A stretch of 64,000 bases of DNA, from NCBI RefSeq assembly GCF_048544455.1, contig NC_133529.1, positions 60,892,271 to 60,956,270 on the forward strand. The letters run 5' to 3'. Source of the stretch: Silene latifolia (taxonomy: Eukaryota > Streptophyta > Magnoliopsida > Caryophyllales > Caryophyllaceae). Below are positions 1 through 12,753 of this stretch, one piece after another (positions within the stretch are counted from its first letter, which is position 1; each line of letters begins with the position of its first letter). Made by a program: the position numbers and the translations under genes. Under the pieces are notes generated by a model. The model made no database searches. It was not told the origin of the DNA and saw only the letters and a program-made list of their open reading frames with translations.

Positions 1-1326
1 GAGCCTGTTGGCGATGCAAATGGGCCTTCCCTGGTTTAAAAATAGAAAAATAAGTGGCCTGCTTAGGCGCGGGTAAACAGACGATGGAAAACGTCTTCTG
101 ACCATTGAAAAAGTTCGTAAAAACGTATTAAAAAATGGGTGTTTAAACCCGTCTTGATTTGAAAAGACCGTTTAGGTCGCTTTTGTGTTGATTTGAAGAA
201 CGAGACTTGAATAATCGTCATTATTTTGACAATACTCAATGTCTGGTTTGGTTTTGCAAGCTTGACATGAATAGTTTTGAAAACGATTATGAACTAATTG
301 TTTTAACTTCATTTGTTTGTAATTAGTCAAAATTCATCATCGTACTCGGATTAAAATACGACATGGTATGTGGAACCAAGGATAACTTTGTTTTGATGGC
401 CAATACATCTGTTTTGGCCCTCGTTTTGTCAGTACTAGACCTGGCCGTGTGTATACCCTTATGTTCACAAATTACGATGGTTAGTTTGCGTCGGATGGAC
501 ATGTTGACCCCATATGAATGAGACCTTATGAATTGTTTGTGTTTGACAACGATTTGTGACTTTTCTATGTAAAAGTGAGACTTGGATAAAACTTATTAGC
601 ATGAAATGTGTAATTAGGTTACAATGTGTGTGTGACATAGTGGTCATTTGCATAATTGTGTATATGGTCTTCCGTATGAGCGGAAGCATTGGTGATAGAT
701 GGGAATGGATGTTGAAAACACATGTGTGATCATGTGATAGATTTGACACGGTATATGCGTGGCATGGTATCCGGAAAATGGGAATGTTGAGCATAGTTTA
801 GTCATATGACGAGTGACGTTGCATAATTTGGTTGTTTCATAGAGTCCCATGTTTATGATTGAATTCCATACATGTGCATGTATGAGATTAGACGTGATAT
901 ATATGTGTATAGTAATAATCGAGTTATACCCTGAGATTGAAGCGTAGACTTAGAACCAATGGAGTTGAGAGTTGTTATGGGATTAGGGTTTCGAACCGTG
1001 GGCTGGACCTGATACCTTGACGTTTGGGAGGCTCGTAGAGGAGGGTTATATCAATGACATTAGGACCATATCTGATTTATTTATGGATTTGCAATAAGTA
1101 GGAGAGAGTGTTGAACCTGGTACATGGTCATTTGTGGAATTTAGTAATAAGTGTATCAGACCTTATCCTGAGGTTGATAGTTGAACTTCGGGATGAGAGT
1201 ACGCATCAGAAATTTAGGAAAAAAGAAGTACGGAATGAGAGGAAGTAGTGAGAGTTGAACACCGAACTTTGGGAAGAGAGTACACATGAGATTTGAGGGA
1301 ATAGTCGAAAAGGGAAGAGTGAGGTG

Positions 1327-1346
1327 AAACTTCGGGGACGAAGTTT
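1327..1346 (+). promoter_or_regulatory. Hairpin AAACTTCG-GGGA-CGAAGTTT beside the polypurine tract
   Basis: Perfect 8-bp inverted repeat with a GGGA loop. Two further copies in the window (16764-16783, 17325-17344) have G:C instead of A:T at the outermost pair, so pairing is kept although the bases changed. It lies just upstream of the polypurine tract. Its role is not known to me; an RNA structure in the 3' UTR is the simplest reading. Confidence 0.6.
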
Positions 1347-1350
1347 ATTT

Positions 1351-1364
1351 AGGGGGGAGGGGAA
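1351..1364 (+). promoter_or_regulatory. Polypurine tract of the outer chromovirus-type element
   Basis: The run AGGGGGGAGGGGAA directly precedes TCTAATACTCAG, which reads as a mutated LTR start (expected TGTAATAC). The position matches the polypurine tract that primes plus-strand DNA synthesis in LTR retrotransposons. Confidence 0.6.
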
Positions 1365-1365
1365 T

Positions 1366-1451
1366 TCTAATACTCAGTATTTAATAATTTATAATAATAA
1401 TAATAATAATAATAATATTTAATCGTATTTAGCGAGTTGGGCTTTAGACGG
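1366..1451 (+). mobile_element. First piece of the outer 3' LTR (continues near 22062)
   Basis: Starts TCTAATAC right after a polypurine tract and contains a small AAT repeat (1390-1417). The matching LTR end, GGGGTATTACA, is at 24741-24751, so the LTR seems to be split by the LINE-A and fold-back insertions. The link rests on the complementary ends (TGTAATAC-like/GTATTACA) and on the lack of any other partner in the window. No target duplication for this LTR can be checked. Confidence 0.45.
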
Positions 1452-1773
<322 letters not shown>

Positions 1774-1864
1774 TAAATCACAATATACGATATATGCCCT
1801 CTCTCTAAAATTTCTCTCTAAAAATCCTCTCAAACATTGCGACTGTAACCTAGCTTTCGCAACT

Positions 1865-3069
1865 ATGGCCAGGGGCCGGCCGCCAAGGACGATGGAACCC
1901 CCTATTCCATCCGCTCCTGTGAACGATTCAACTGTGGAGACTGACGAGGCTGTTGTCGAACCGGTACCGACGGCTGCAGTCTTTAACGATTATATTCATG
2001 CGGCGCTAGGGTCTGGTAAGACTAAATCAACTGGTGATTTATCTGGATCTGCGAAGAAGGATGTTCCTGAATCATCCAAGTCGAAAACTTACTCTCAAGT
2101 TTTGAAGAACTCTTCGAAAGGTATGAACCTTTCCTTTGTCCCTGGGATTAACTCTACTGTTAGTATTGAGGAGGAGGACATGGTGAAGGAGGTGGAATAT
2201 TGGCAGACGACTTTGGTTGGGACTGTCTTAGGTAAGCAGTCGACCCTTGTTCAGATTGAAAGTCTTGTTTCTAAATACTGGACTCACATTACTACACTTG
2301 AAATCATGTACTTCGCTAAAGGTTGGTACTATTTTTGGTTTGCTTCTGCTGAAGACATGGAAAAAATTAGGTCTGACACATAGAATGTTAATGGATTCCC
2401 TTTAGTTTTCAAGCCTTGGAGTCCGACTGTCATTGATGAATTGAATGTCACCCATGTTCCTGTTTGGGTTCTTTTCCCCAATCTTGACCCTTACTTTTGG
2501 TCTAAGGCAGGGTTAAGTAAGGTGGCTAGTGCTGTTGGGAATCCTATTTGTGCAGACGAGCATACTACCAACAAGAGTAAGCTTGCATTTGCTAGAATTT
2601 TGATTGATGTCGACCTTTCTAAGGAGCTACCTAAGGCTATTATGCTTAACACCCCTTATAGAGGATCTCTTTTACAAGCTGTTGCCTATGAGTGGGTTCC
2701 TCACTTCTGTTCAGCTTGCAAGAAAATTGGCCATACTAAAGACAGATGTAATCCTGGCAAGCCCAAGACCAGGGCTACTTATAGGCCTAAGCAACCAGCA
2801 GTTCCTAACCTACTGGAGATACAGGGACTAGTACTGTTAGCACCCCAAAGGAGAATTCTCAGAAATCTCCAGTGAAGAGAACAGTGGCCACTAATCTTTC
2901 CAACAAGTTCTCTGTTTTACAACCAGATGATCTTGAGCTTGCAGAGGAAGTGGCTTCTGATGCTATTGAAATAGTGGAGGAGCATGAATTAGACATGTCT
3001 GATAAGGGTATTGACTTGGATCCTGGGGAGCCTGCAGCATCCCATGATCATCACAACATGGAACATTAG
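1865..3069 (+). pseudogene. LINE-A ORF1: DUF4283/zinc-knuckle nucleic-acid-binding protein, broken
   Basis: Plant L1 ORF1 proteins bind the element RNA. ATG at 1865 opens a frame rich in P, T and S. The DUF4283-type region follows (about residues 95-230, with LVQIESLVSKYW, then VPVWVLFPNLDPYFW). The frame meets TAG at 2381-2383, where relatives have a residue such as Trp, then stays open in the same frame to 2875. It holds a CX2CX4HX4C knuckle, CSACKKIGHTKDRC (about residues 280-293). A shift near 2872 moves the tail (NKFSVLQPDDLE...) to another frame that ends at 3069, overlapping ORF2 by 26 nt. One nonsense change and one frameshift make it a recent pseudogene. DUF4283 is assigned by eye. 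Confidence 0.85.
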
Positions 3070-6000
3070 GGGTCTCAATGACCCCCTAAAACAGCAAGAA
3101 GCTCATCACTTCTTGATGGTTAATAAGGTGGATTGTGGTGCTCTGATTGAAACCAATGTGAAGAACAAATCTATCAAGGATGTTAGTAAGAATTTCTCTG
3201 GTTATAGTTTAGCCCATAATAATGATAGCCACTACAATGGGCGTATTTGGATTTTTTGGAAACCTCACATCCTTACACTAACTGTCTTGCATCAATCTTC
3301 ACAGCATATGCATTGTTTGTTGCTTCACATAGCATCCCAAAAGCTTATTGAAGTCACCTTTGTTTATGCTTTTAATGCTAGGCAGGATAGAAAGGAGCTT
3401 TGGGATCACCTTATTAGTACTTCTACTCAGGTCTCCAACCCTTGGTTGTGTTTGGGTGATTTTAATGTGGTGTTAAATATGGATGAGAGGCTTGGTAGTT
3501 CTCATGTGCAGCTTGCTGACATTAATGAGTTTAAGAATTGCTTGGATGCTTGTAATTTGGTGGATCACCCTGCAACAGGCTGTCATTTCACATGGAATAA
3601 TAAACAAGGGGATGGCCTCAGATGGGCTAAACTAGACAGGATCTTGGCTTTCTCTATGTGGTTGACCAATATCCACTCTTCTGCAGCTTTTCTAAGTGCA
3701 AGAATCTCAGATCATTCTCCCTGTGTTGTGTCCATTAATGATATGCCTGTTCCCAGGAAAACTTCTTTTAGGTATTTGAATTGTTGGGCCCTTGCTCCTC
3801 AATTTCAGGACACAATTAAGGATGGTTGGGATAATAATTATTATGGTAATCCTATTGTTACCTTGTTTCAGAAACTCAAAAGGCTCAGGGGTTATCTTAG
3901 GAAACTTCACACCTCTCACTTTTCTAATCTCTCTGCTAGGGTGGCTGAAAGAAAGAAAGCCCTTCAACAATGTCAAGATTTGCTAAATTGCTCTCCTTTG
4001 GATCCCTCCCTTATTGCTAGGGAGCATTCTCTGTTGCAGGATTATTTGTTAGTGAAGAGAGCTGAGATGCAAGCTCTCTATTAGAGGGCCAAAGTTCAAA
4101 ATCTCCAACTAAATGATTTAAGCACTAGATTTTTCTATTCAAGACTAGCTGATAGGAGAGCAAGGAATAGTATTGGGATTATTCAGGATGAGAATGGGAA
4201 GCAGTGTACTGGATCTAAAGAAGTTTCCCTGGGGTTTATCTCCTATTATAAATCTCTGCTGGGCACTTCCTCATCTGTGTTACCTCTGCCCCCCTCTCTT
4301 TTTATGCAGGATACTGTACCCTCTGACTGTTGTAACTCTCTTGTGCAGCAGGTACGAGTGCAAGAAATTATTGATGCTCTTAAGTCCATAGATAGGCATA
4401 AATGTCCTAGCATTGATGGATATTCATCAGGTTTCTTTCTGGATGCCTGGCAACAGGTAGGGTCTGACTTCAAAGCTGCTGTTTCTGAATTCTTCCAGAC
4501 CTGTGCTATGCCTAAGGCTGCTAATGCCACCCTCTTGGTTATTATTCCTAAGATGGAGACCCCCCTCACTGTTAAAGACTATAAGCCTATAGCTTGTTGC
4601 ACCACTTTTTACAAAGTAGTGAGCAAGATCCTTGCTAATAGGCTTCAACATGTTCTTGACTCCATTATTGGCCCTGAACAAGCTGCCTTTGTGGCTAACA
4701 GGGATATTTTTGACAATACAATGCTAGCTCATGAATGGGTTTCTAATTATGGTCGTGCTCACCTCACTCCAAGGTGCTTGCTCAAAGTGGATATTAGGAA
4801 GGCCTTTTACTCTGTTAATTGGGGATTTCTTAAGGATAGTTTGATCTTACTTAAGTTCCCTCTCCAGTTTATTCAGTGCATTATGGCCTGCATTACCTCC
4901 CCACATTACTCCCTTCTTATCAATGGAGAGGTGCATGGGTTTTTTCCTGGGAAATGTGGTTTGAGGCAGGGAGATCCACTCTCTCCCTATCTCTTTGTCA
5001 TTTGCATGGAGGTGCTGTCAAGGCTTCTCAGAAGACTACCTAGGGCTGTTAATTTTTCCTATCACCCTAAATGTGTTCAGTTGAACCTTACTCACCTTGT
5101 CTTTGCAGATGACCTTCTAGTTTTCACTCGTGGAGATTTACCTTCTGTTACAGCTGTTGCTAAGTGTTTGGATCAGTTTAGTCAGCTTTCTGGACTTCAT
5201 GCTAATCCCTCCAAAACTGATCTCTATCTTGGTGGAGTTACTGATGATGTAAGGACCCTTATTCTGACTGCTACTGGTTTCAGTTTGGGCTCCTTCCCCT
5301 TCAGGTATTTGGGTCTCCCTTTGTTCAATGCTAGGATAACCCAGGGTATGTATCAGCCTCTTCTAGACAAGATCAAGGGCAGGGTTATGCACTGGGCTAA
5401 TGCTAGTTTGAGTTATGCAGGCAAAACTCAACTGGTTAACTCAGTTATCTTTGGGCTCAATAATTTCTGGAGAGCTAGTGTACTTCTTCCTAAGGGCATA
5501 GCTAAGAGGATTACAAAAATTTGCAAGGACTTTCTGTGGGGAATTGAGGATGGGGCTCGTAGGCATGTGTTCCTGAAGTGGCAGTTGCTATGCTCCCCAA
5601 AATTAGAGGGGGGGATAGGCATTAAAGAGGTTTTGAGTTGGAATTGTGCACAAATGATCAAATGGGTTTGGAAAATTTTTTATTTACCTAACTGCATTTG
5701 GACTAGGTGGATCAATACTTATGTTTTGAAATGGGTTAGTTTATGGGATGCACATCAGACCATAACTAACTCTTGGTATTGGAACAATGTGTTAAAAATG
5801 AAGGACCTTCTTTTGCACACCGCTGGTTCCTCAAAACAGGCACTCCAGTTGTTGGGTTCTTGTACTTCCCATCAGAGGTACTGTACGGGCTCCATGTATG
5901 ATCATATCAGAACTAGAAGGGACTCATTTCCCTGGGCAAAGCAGGTACATGGAGATGGCTGCCATCCCAAGCATTCTTTCACTGCTATGATGGTTCTACA

Positions 6001-6367
6001 TAATGGACTTCCCACGGTGGATAGGCTGACTTCTCGAGGGTTGTTCATGGTTAATAGATGTGCAATATGTGAGCATAGCTGTGAGGATGTTCATCATCTG
6101 TTCTTTGATTGTGATTTTTCCAGGCAAGTTCTTTCATCAATTGCTCAGTGGGTTTCTCTGCCCCTGAACGCCTTTTCTCTGGACTTCATTCTGCAGGATG
6201 GTGTCTGTTCTGTCAAGCAACGAGCTAGTTTGATGGCCACTATCTACTATCTGTGGAAGGAGCGTAACAATAGAATTTTTAATGGAGCTAAGGCTTCGGC
6301 TGAGTCCGTTAGTATTGTTATTAAGACAGTAGTGACCTTACGTTTGTATGGAACTTTACATTTGTAG
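3044..6367 (+). pseudogene. LINE-A ORF2: endonuclease/reverse transcriptase with one premature stop
   Basis: Encodes the enzymes of target-primed reverse transcription. ATG at 3044 begins MIITTWNIRGLNDP, the usual start of plant LINE ORF2. An APE-type endonuclease follows: ETNV, FVYAFNARQDRKELW, LGDFNVVLNMDERLG, LDRILAF, SDHSP. TAG at 4082-4084 interrupts the frame, consistent with CAG to TAG; the same frame then runs open to 6367. The RT part has the fingers motif (PKMETPLTVKDYKPIACC), VDIRKAF, GLRQGDPLSPYLF and the catalytic FADD (LVFADDLLVF). A C-terminal zf-RVT-like cysteine/histidine region follows (CAICEHSCEDVHHLFFDCDFS). About 1107 codons, normal for the family. In motif A the residue after KAF is Tyr where LINE-B has Asp; the leading Asp of VDI is kept. 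Confidence 0.93.
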
Positions 6368-6473
6368 GTTTTTTATCCTTGGTCTTTATTTTCTTTTATC
6401 TTAGGGGACTTTACTGGTCTCCTTTGTAGGAAAGAGTGGCAAGGATCTTGTACTTTATGCTTTCATGAAATAA

Positions 6474-6761
6474 GGGGTCGTTTGGTTCAACAAGTTGGAA
6501 TGGAATGGAATGGAGTTTGATAGTATAGTAGTATGGGGTTCTAAATCCATACTTGCCTAATCTTGTTTGGTTCACCATAAATTATAGAAGGGAGGAATGG
6601 AGTTTGAATCCAAGGTAGGAGGGTGGGTATGGGATTCCAGGGGGTTGGGGTGGAGTTAGAATCCATTGGATATCTAACTCCATTCCAAATCACCCCAACC
6701 AAACACTAGAATGGATTGAATCCATTCCAATCCATTCCAAAAGTTTCAACCAAACACCCCC
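6474..6761. mobile_element. Tourist-like (PIF/Harbinger) MITE, 288 bp
   Basis: Terminal inverted repeats GGGGTCGTTTGGTT (left) and GGGGGTGTTTGGTT (right, reverse-complemented) match at 12 of 14 positions. TAA flanks both sides (6471-6473 and 6762-6764), the usual 3-bp PIF/Harbinger target duplication. There is no ORF. The interior is built from GGAATGGAATGG/CCATTCCAATCC words, so the whole element can fold on itself. It lies in the LINE-A 3' UTR and so postdates LINE-A. Confidence 0.85.
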
Positions 6762-6783
6762 TAAAAAGATCCAAAGCTTTTCT

Positions 6784-7248
<465 letters not shown>

Positions 7249-7623
7249 TCTGAGAACAACCCTTTAGGTGAAAACGGTGAGAACACTTTTCAACCATTAG
7301 ATTTAACTTCACTAAATCTAATCTAAGGGTTGTGATTAACTCTATTATACAACCACCTATCACACCCAATCCATTGACCGACATTGACTCGCCGGAAAAG
7401 TAAACGCCACCGGTCAATGGCGGTCAAAAACTGTGGTTTGGCCGCCGGTCAAGGAAGGTCAACGTCCGGACAAATTCAGTGACCCGTCGGAAAAGTCAAC
7501 GCCACCGGTCAATGGTGGTCGGTCAACGGCGGTGGCTGGCAGTGGCTAGCGGTGCCGGCGGTCGGTGGTTAGCGGCCAGTAGTCAAAGATGATAAACCAT
7601 TAAGTGAAACATCAAAAAGGTTG

Positions 7624-7692
7624 TTAGTGAGGCTTGAACCCAAGACCTCTTGGTTGAGATACGCTTGCTATTACCACTGTGCCACAAGCATC
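7624..7692 (-). other. tRNA-like module with pol III A and B boxes (left arm)
   Basis: On the minus strand: A box TGGCACAGTGG (7674-7684) and B box GGTTCAAGCC (7631-7640), spaced as in a tRNA gene, with GATG/CATC-like end pairing. It is tRNA-derived, as in SINEs, and not a functional tRNA gene: no good cloverleaf or anticodon could be drawn. A mirror copy lies at 21725-21798. Confidence 0.6.
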
Positions 7693-8665
7693 TTGTTGCT
7701 ATTTTTGTATCTCTTTTGATATATGTATGGATGTTAAGACCTGAGTTAAAACAATATGTACCTATAATAATTATTAAATGTACTTCTAACTTATATACAA
7801 TGTACATTAAGTATAAAATCAATGTAATGCTTAGTTAGTTAAATATATTTGATAAAGATTGAACAAAATATCGTATGTACTTATGATAATATGTACTTAT
7901 TATTTACATAATTATTATAAAATTACATTTGTTATAGGTCATATTATTTTAATGAAAAATGTACGTAAAATATATTTATGCCGAAGGTACATTTTATTTT
8001 CATTGGAGGTACATAATATATTCCTATATGACATGTCATGTATATTTCAATTATTTATTAAACTCATATCATTAATTCGTTAGATTCATCATATATATAT
8101 GTAAGGGATACATTGACCATATGATATAGGTATATCTATAATAAAGGTACATTTTGTAATAATTATAGGTACATATCATGTTTACTACATTTATTTATTA
8201 ACTTTATTTCGCTTATTCATCGGGGACACATTATTTATATTGGAGATACATTAAATATTAAGTATAGATACAAAGAATAATTATCACAAGTACATAAAAT
8301 ATGTTGTTCAATTTTTGTCAAGTACCCTTAACTAACTCAGCATGTACACTGATTTTATACTAAAGGTACATTTAATATAAGCTAGAAGTACATTAAATAG
8401 TATAAAATCAATGTAATGCCCAGTTAGTTAAATGTACATGATAAAAATTGATAAAAATATTTTATGTACTTATGATAATTATTATTTGAACTTATAATTT
8501 ATATAATTATTATAAATTAACGAAAAATGTATATTCGTACAATATATTTATGTCAAAGGTACATTTTATTACCATTGAAGGTACATAATATTTTTTCTGT
8601 ATGACATGTCATGTATATTTCAATTACTTTTCAAATACATATCATTAATTCGTTATGTGCATCTT

Positions 8666-8769
<104 letters not shown>

Positions 8770-9093
8770 CGTACATTGACCATATGATATAGGTACATCT
8801 TCTAATAACTATGGTTACATATCAAAGTATTTATGTTTATTTAAATTATTTTTCAATCACGTTTCAACAAATCATCAAGTACCTTTAATTTGTTTAGGAG
8901 GTACATTAAATATATCTAGAATAAGTACATTTATTAACGATTATAGATTCATATCATGTTTATTTTAATTTATTATCTTGCACGGATGAATAAATCATTT
9001 ACATTTTATGTATATGAGAGGTACATTAAATTTATAATATAGGTCCATATAATAATTATTAAAGGTACATATCATGTTTTTTTTTTTTTTTTT

Positions 9094-9174
9094 GCAAGAA
9101 AAGCAAGCCATATATTCATCCATTAAAGGGAATAAAGAGGCAATCTTACAAAAACGATAACCAATATGAGATTC
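9094..9174 (-). other. LINE-B 3' UTR
   Basis: About 80 bp between the ORF2 remnant and the poly(A) tail. It contains 'aagcaagcc' and 'ggaataaagagg'-like words and no ORF. Confidence 0.5.
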
Positions 9175-11472
9175 TTAACTAGCTAGAGAGCCTACTATCT
9201 CATCCTCTAGATGTGATTTAGATGCATACAATAATCTAATAATTACAAGGAATTGGATCTTCTTAACAAGAGTTGCCATATTATGCTCCAAACCTCGAAA
9301 TATCCTAGCATTTCTCTCCTCCCAAATGCTATATACCGCTGCTCCCAGACTACCCTTAAAACCATCCGGTTTTCCAAAGTGCCTACGAGTTCTTCCGGTA
9401 GCAACCCAATGCACTCCTTGCTAAGACTATTAAACGCCCGAGATATCTTCATCCATGAGAGAATTTGTCTGCCAAATGCCTTTAGAGAACGAGCAGGAAG
9501 AATAAGTGTTTGTGGTTCTCATTTTCACACTTACATAGGACACATCTATTCACCAGTTGTATACCTCTGCAGTTAAGTTGATCAATAGTAGCAAGTTTCT
9601 TCGCATTGCCAAACGAGAAACACACCGTGCTTTGGTTGAAGTGCACGTTGCCAAACTTCCCGCTTGACTAACGGGTCTCGAGACAAGTCCTAAGCTTATC
9701 ATACAACATGTGGAGTTGTAATTTCCCTCTATGGACACAGCTACTCATGAATTGTTTTGCATTGAGAATACTCCCCGTATGTAATAGCAGTTCATCCCTT
9801 ACCTTCAAAATATGCGCCAACTCTCGAATGAGTAGACTTGGACTGTGCAGTCCAAATGCTCCCAGATTTGATATTATATTTCAGATGCCATTCTGTCCAA
9901 AGACTATCTGAATCATGATCCAGCTCCCAAATCCATTTACCCAATATACATTTGTTCCAAGCTAACACTTCCTTAATATTGAACCCTCCCTTCTGGTAGG
10001 GAACACAGCAAGACTTACAACTCTTCATGATAAGTTTCCTACTACCATCCTCAGAATTCCATAAGAAGTTTCTGCAGAATTTAGTGATTAACTTGATCAC
10101 TCCTTTAGGAATCAACAAAGTAGAGCACCAATACTGTTCGATACCAAAAATTACAGAGTTCAACAAACTAATCATCCATGCATACGAGAGTTTGTAAGTA
10201 GACCAGTGCTGTAGAGCTCTTTGGACTCTATTGAGAAGATCAGCAAACATGCCCTTGTTCAATTTCCCATCATTTAAAGGCACTCCTAAGTATCGAAAAG
10301 GGAAGTCACCCTCCACAAACCCTGTTGCTTGGAGAATACCCTTCTTAATATCAGCTCTAACACCTCCCATATAGATATTAGTCTTCTCAGGATTAGCACA
10401 CAATCCAGACATTTTTGCAAAGGAATCAAGAGCTTGAGTAACAGCAGCAACAAATGGGATGTCACCCCTAACAAAAAGCATTAAGTCATCTGCAAAAATT
10501 AAATGATTGAGTCTCACTGGTCCACACTTTGGATGGTATGAAACCTGAGGTTGCTTATGAATTTGCCTCAGAATACGAGAAAGGATTTCCATACACATAA
10601 CAAAGAGGAAGGGGGAAAGAGGATCCCCCTGCCTCAGACCACTTGCCCCTTTGAAAAAGCCCACTCTATCTCCATTAATCTTGAAACTGAACCAAGTAGA
10701 GGTAATGCAACCTAGAATCCAATCCTTAAATTTAGGTGGAAAATTGTAGTACTGAAACATCTTATCAATAAATTCCCATTGAAGGGAATCAAAAGCTTTC
10801 TTGATGTCTACTTTTATCAAGCATCTAGGAGAAATCCCTTTTTGCCCATAACCCTTCACCAAGGACTGAGTAAGCATGATATTCTCAAAAATGTTCCTTC
10901 CTTGAACAAAAGCCCCCTGTTCTTTGCCCACTATTTGTGACAGACAAGGTTTCAAACGAGCACACAATATCTTGCTAACAGTTTTATAGAACACTGTACA
11001 GCAAGCAATAGGACGATAATCCATCACAGTAGCCACCACTGGTTTCTTTGGTATGAGAGCAAGTAAAGTGGTATTTGCTTGCTTAGACATTTTTCTAGTT
11101 CTAAAGAAAGACTGAATGGCCTTACAAAAATCCTCTTTAATAGTCTCCCATGATTTCTTAAAGAAATGTGCTGAAAACCCATCATGACCCGGGCTCTTGT
11201 TAGAATCTATAGAGAAGACAGCACTTTTGATTTCAGTCTGTGTAATCTCTCTGCAAAGTCCCTCCCAGTCAGAAGTAAGGACCTTATTCCCCTGCAACTC
11301 AGTCATAGCTTCACAATTGACAACCACATTTTGCCCCAGCAAACAATTATAGTAATCAACAAAAGCCTGGTTAACGTCCTGAGACCCAATCTTCTCAATT
11401 CCCTGTCTATCCATGATCCTCCCAATGGTAACCTGATGCTTTCTTGCAGCTATCTTAGAAAAATAGTAATTA
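9175..11472 (-). pseudogene. LINE-B ORF2, 3' part: reverse transcriptase and C-terminal domain
   Basis: Continues the endonuclease part at 18499-19580 after the LTR insertion. The frame resumes at NYYFSKIAARKHQ. The RT carries LLALIPKKPVVATVMDYRPI, VDIKKAFDSLQW, GLRQGDPLSPFLF and the catalytic FADD (LIFADDLMLF), so the active-site residues survive. This frame ends at 9792. The C-terminal region is found only in pieces; the last readable part (SIWEERNARIF, about 9414-9175) matches the end of LINE ORF2 proteins. Frameshifts between 9790 and 9420 break the zf-RVT region. It was inactivated by the LTR insertion and by later decay. Confidence 0.88.
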
Positions 11473-12738
11473 TGTAATACCCGCCCTTTTAGGGACCCTT
11501 TGACCATCGTTGACTGCCCTTGGGAGCAGGAGTAATCTAGAATGTTATGACAAGTCCATCCTGGGTGCGTGTCAAGAGTAGTACTCGATAGAGTAGAGGC
11601 TACTCGATCGAGTATCTAGGGTACTCGATCGAGTAGGGGGTTACTCGATCGAGTATGTTGGGTACTCGATCGAGTGCCTGGTTTTCAGCGGGGGTTTTAT
11701 ACCGCGTTTTGTTAAATCCGCAAATCACTTTCGCCACTTTCCTCCTATCCTTCAGCCGCCTCTTTCCCTTCCCTTCACCTCAAAACCTCCATGGGTGCCT
11801 TTTGAAGATCCTTGAGCCTTAGGAGAGCGTCTCTTGAGTCGGGTAGCGGTCTCTTACTGAGTTTCCCCTATTAGGTATGTCATATTCATCATCCGTGCCT
11901 TTGCTTCTATAGTTAGGGTTTTGCTTGTAGTAATAGATATTTGCATGATGATAATAGGCTTTGCTTGGTTGCTGGATGTGTTATCTGTCGGCATGGATTG
12001 GTTGCGGTCGCTTAAAGGTAGGTTCGCCTACTCAGTTTCTGTAGACGGTCTAGTGTGTCGGTCGTTGTAGTAATATTGCGGTTGTTTGATATAGTGTTTT
12101 GTATGTGTTGTGATTGTGGTTGCGGTTGCTGTTGATGGTTCTCGAGATGCGTTCTCGGCTGAGTGGGGTCACTTGCGGGAGTGATCTCACGCCCTAGTTT
12201 CGCCCTTCGTGGAACCCGCCACGAAAAGGGATGTGCACATTAATGGGACAGGGTTGTCGCTCGTTTGATGAGCGGGGCTTAGGTGGGAACGGCTGCGGTC
12301 CCCCACTGGCAGGACTGGTCCAGTGGACAGTCAGTGACAGGTTTGGTTGGATTGTTGTGGTTGCAGTTGGGACTGGTGTCATTGTTTGTATTGTTGTTTG
12401 TAGTTGTCTCGTCTTGTCTCAGTACTGACCTTGTGTGTTGTTTGTTTGTTATGTGTCTGCCGTGATCCCTTATGGTGAGCAGTCGGTCTTAGCAGGTGTT
12501 GATGATGTTGATAGCTGGTTTCCGGGCAGGGATGAGTCTTCACGAGTTATGATGGTCATAGCGAGTAGTCCTTGAGTTGTACCTTTGTATTGTATTTTGG
12601 TTTAAATCACTTGTAACACAACTTAATAGTTCTTTTATTGACGTTTGATAGTTACTTTCCTCGGGCAACCGAGATGGTAACACCCTTATATGCTAAGGAA
12701 GGCCTAGTTAAGGCTCCTCTGAATATGGGGGTGTTACA
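11473..12738 (+). repeat. 5' LTR of the non-autonomous element
   Basis: 1266 bp, TG...CA ends. It has an array of five TACTCGATCGAGTA-type dyads (11582-11676) and a segment of about 135 bp (about 11869-12003) missing from the 3' LTR. Transcription signals were not assigned. The words GTAGGTTCGCCTACTCAGTTT and GGGATGTGCACATTAATGG recur in the outer LTR near 23880 and 24236, showing that the two LTR families are related. Confidence 0.93.
11582..11676. repeat. Array of five palindromic TACTCGATCGAGTA motifs
   Basis: Starts at 11582, 11601, 11622, 11642 and 11663, so steps of 19, 21, 20 and 21 bp. The three inner copies are perfect 14-bp palindromes with two CpG sites each; the outer two have one mismatch. 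The spacers differ. The step is close to two helical turns. Confidence 0.95.
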
Positions 12739-12741
12739 AAG

Positions 12742-12753
12742 TGGTATCAGAGC
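12742..12753 (+). promoter_or_regulatory. Primer binding site for initiator tRNA-Met
   Basis: TGGTATCAGAGC, complementary to the 3' end of plant initiator tRNA-Met, begins three bases after the LTR end. Typical of chromoviruses and Copia elements, and unlike the Athila PBS at 41064. Confidence 0.93.

Larger units (their letters stand above)
1..1365 (+). mobile_element. 3' non-coding internal region of a chromovirus-type LTR retrotransposon
   Basis: No coding region can be supported here; only short chance ORFs occur. The stretch ends in the layout seen at the 3' end of plant Ty3/Gypsy chromoviruses: the words ACTTCGGGGACGAAGTT, then a purine-rich tract, then an LTR-like start. The same words occur at 16764 and 17325 upstream of an intact LTR in this window, which supports the reading. 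The integrase and upstream genes would lie left of position 1. The region from about 1190 to 1330 has loosely repeated 'gaacttcggg(a)gagagtac' phrases. Family level is confident, lineage (Tekay-like) less so. Confidence 0.6.

Noticed and set aside
7624..7692. A functional tRNA gene
   Set aside because: A and B boxes are good but no convincing cloverleaf, anticodon stem or acceptor pairing could be drawn; called tRNA-like only.
11582..11676. Regular short repeats resembling a CRISPR array
   Set aside because: Repeats are 14-bp palindromes with 5-7 bp spacers inside plant LTRs; no CRISPR array has that geometry and no cas genes exist.
11869..12003. An LTR intron retained in one copy and spliced from the other
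   Set aside because: The missing segment lacks GT...AG ends at any alignment allowed by the microhomology; deletion is simpler.
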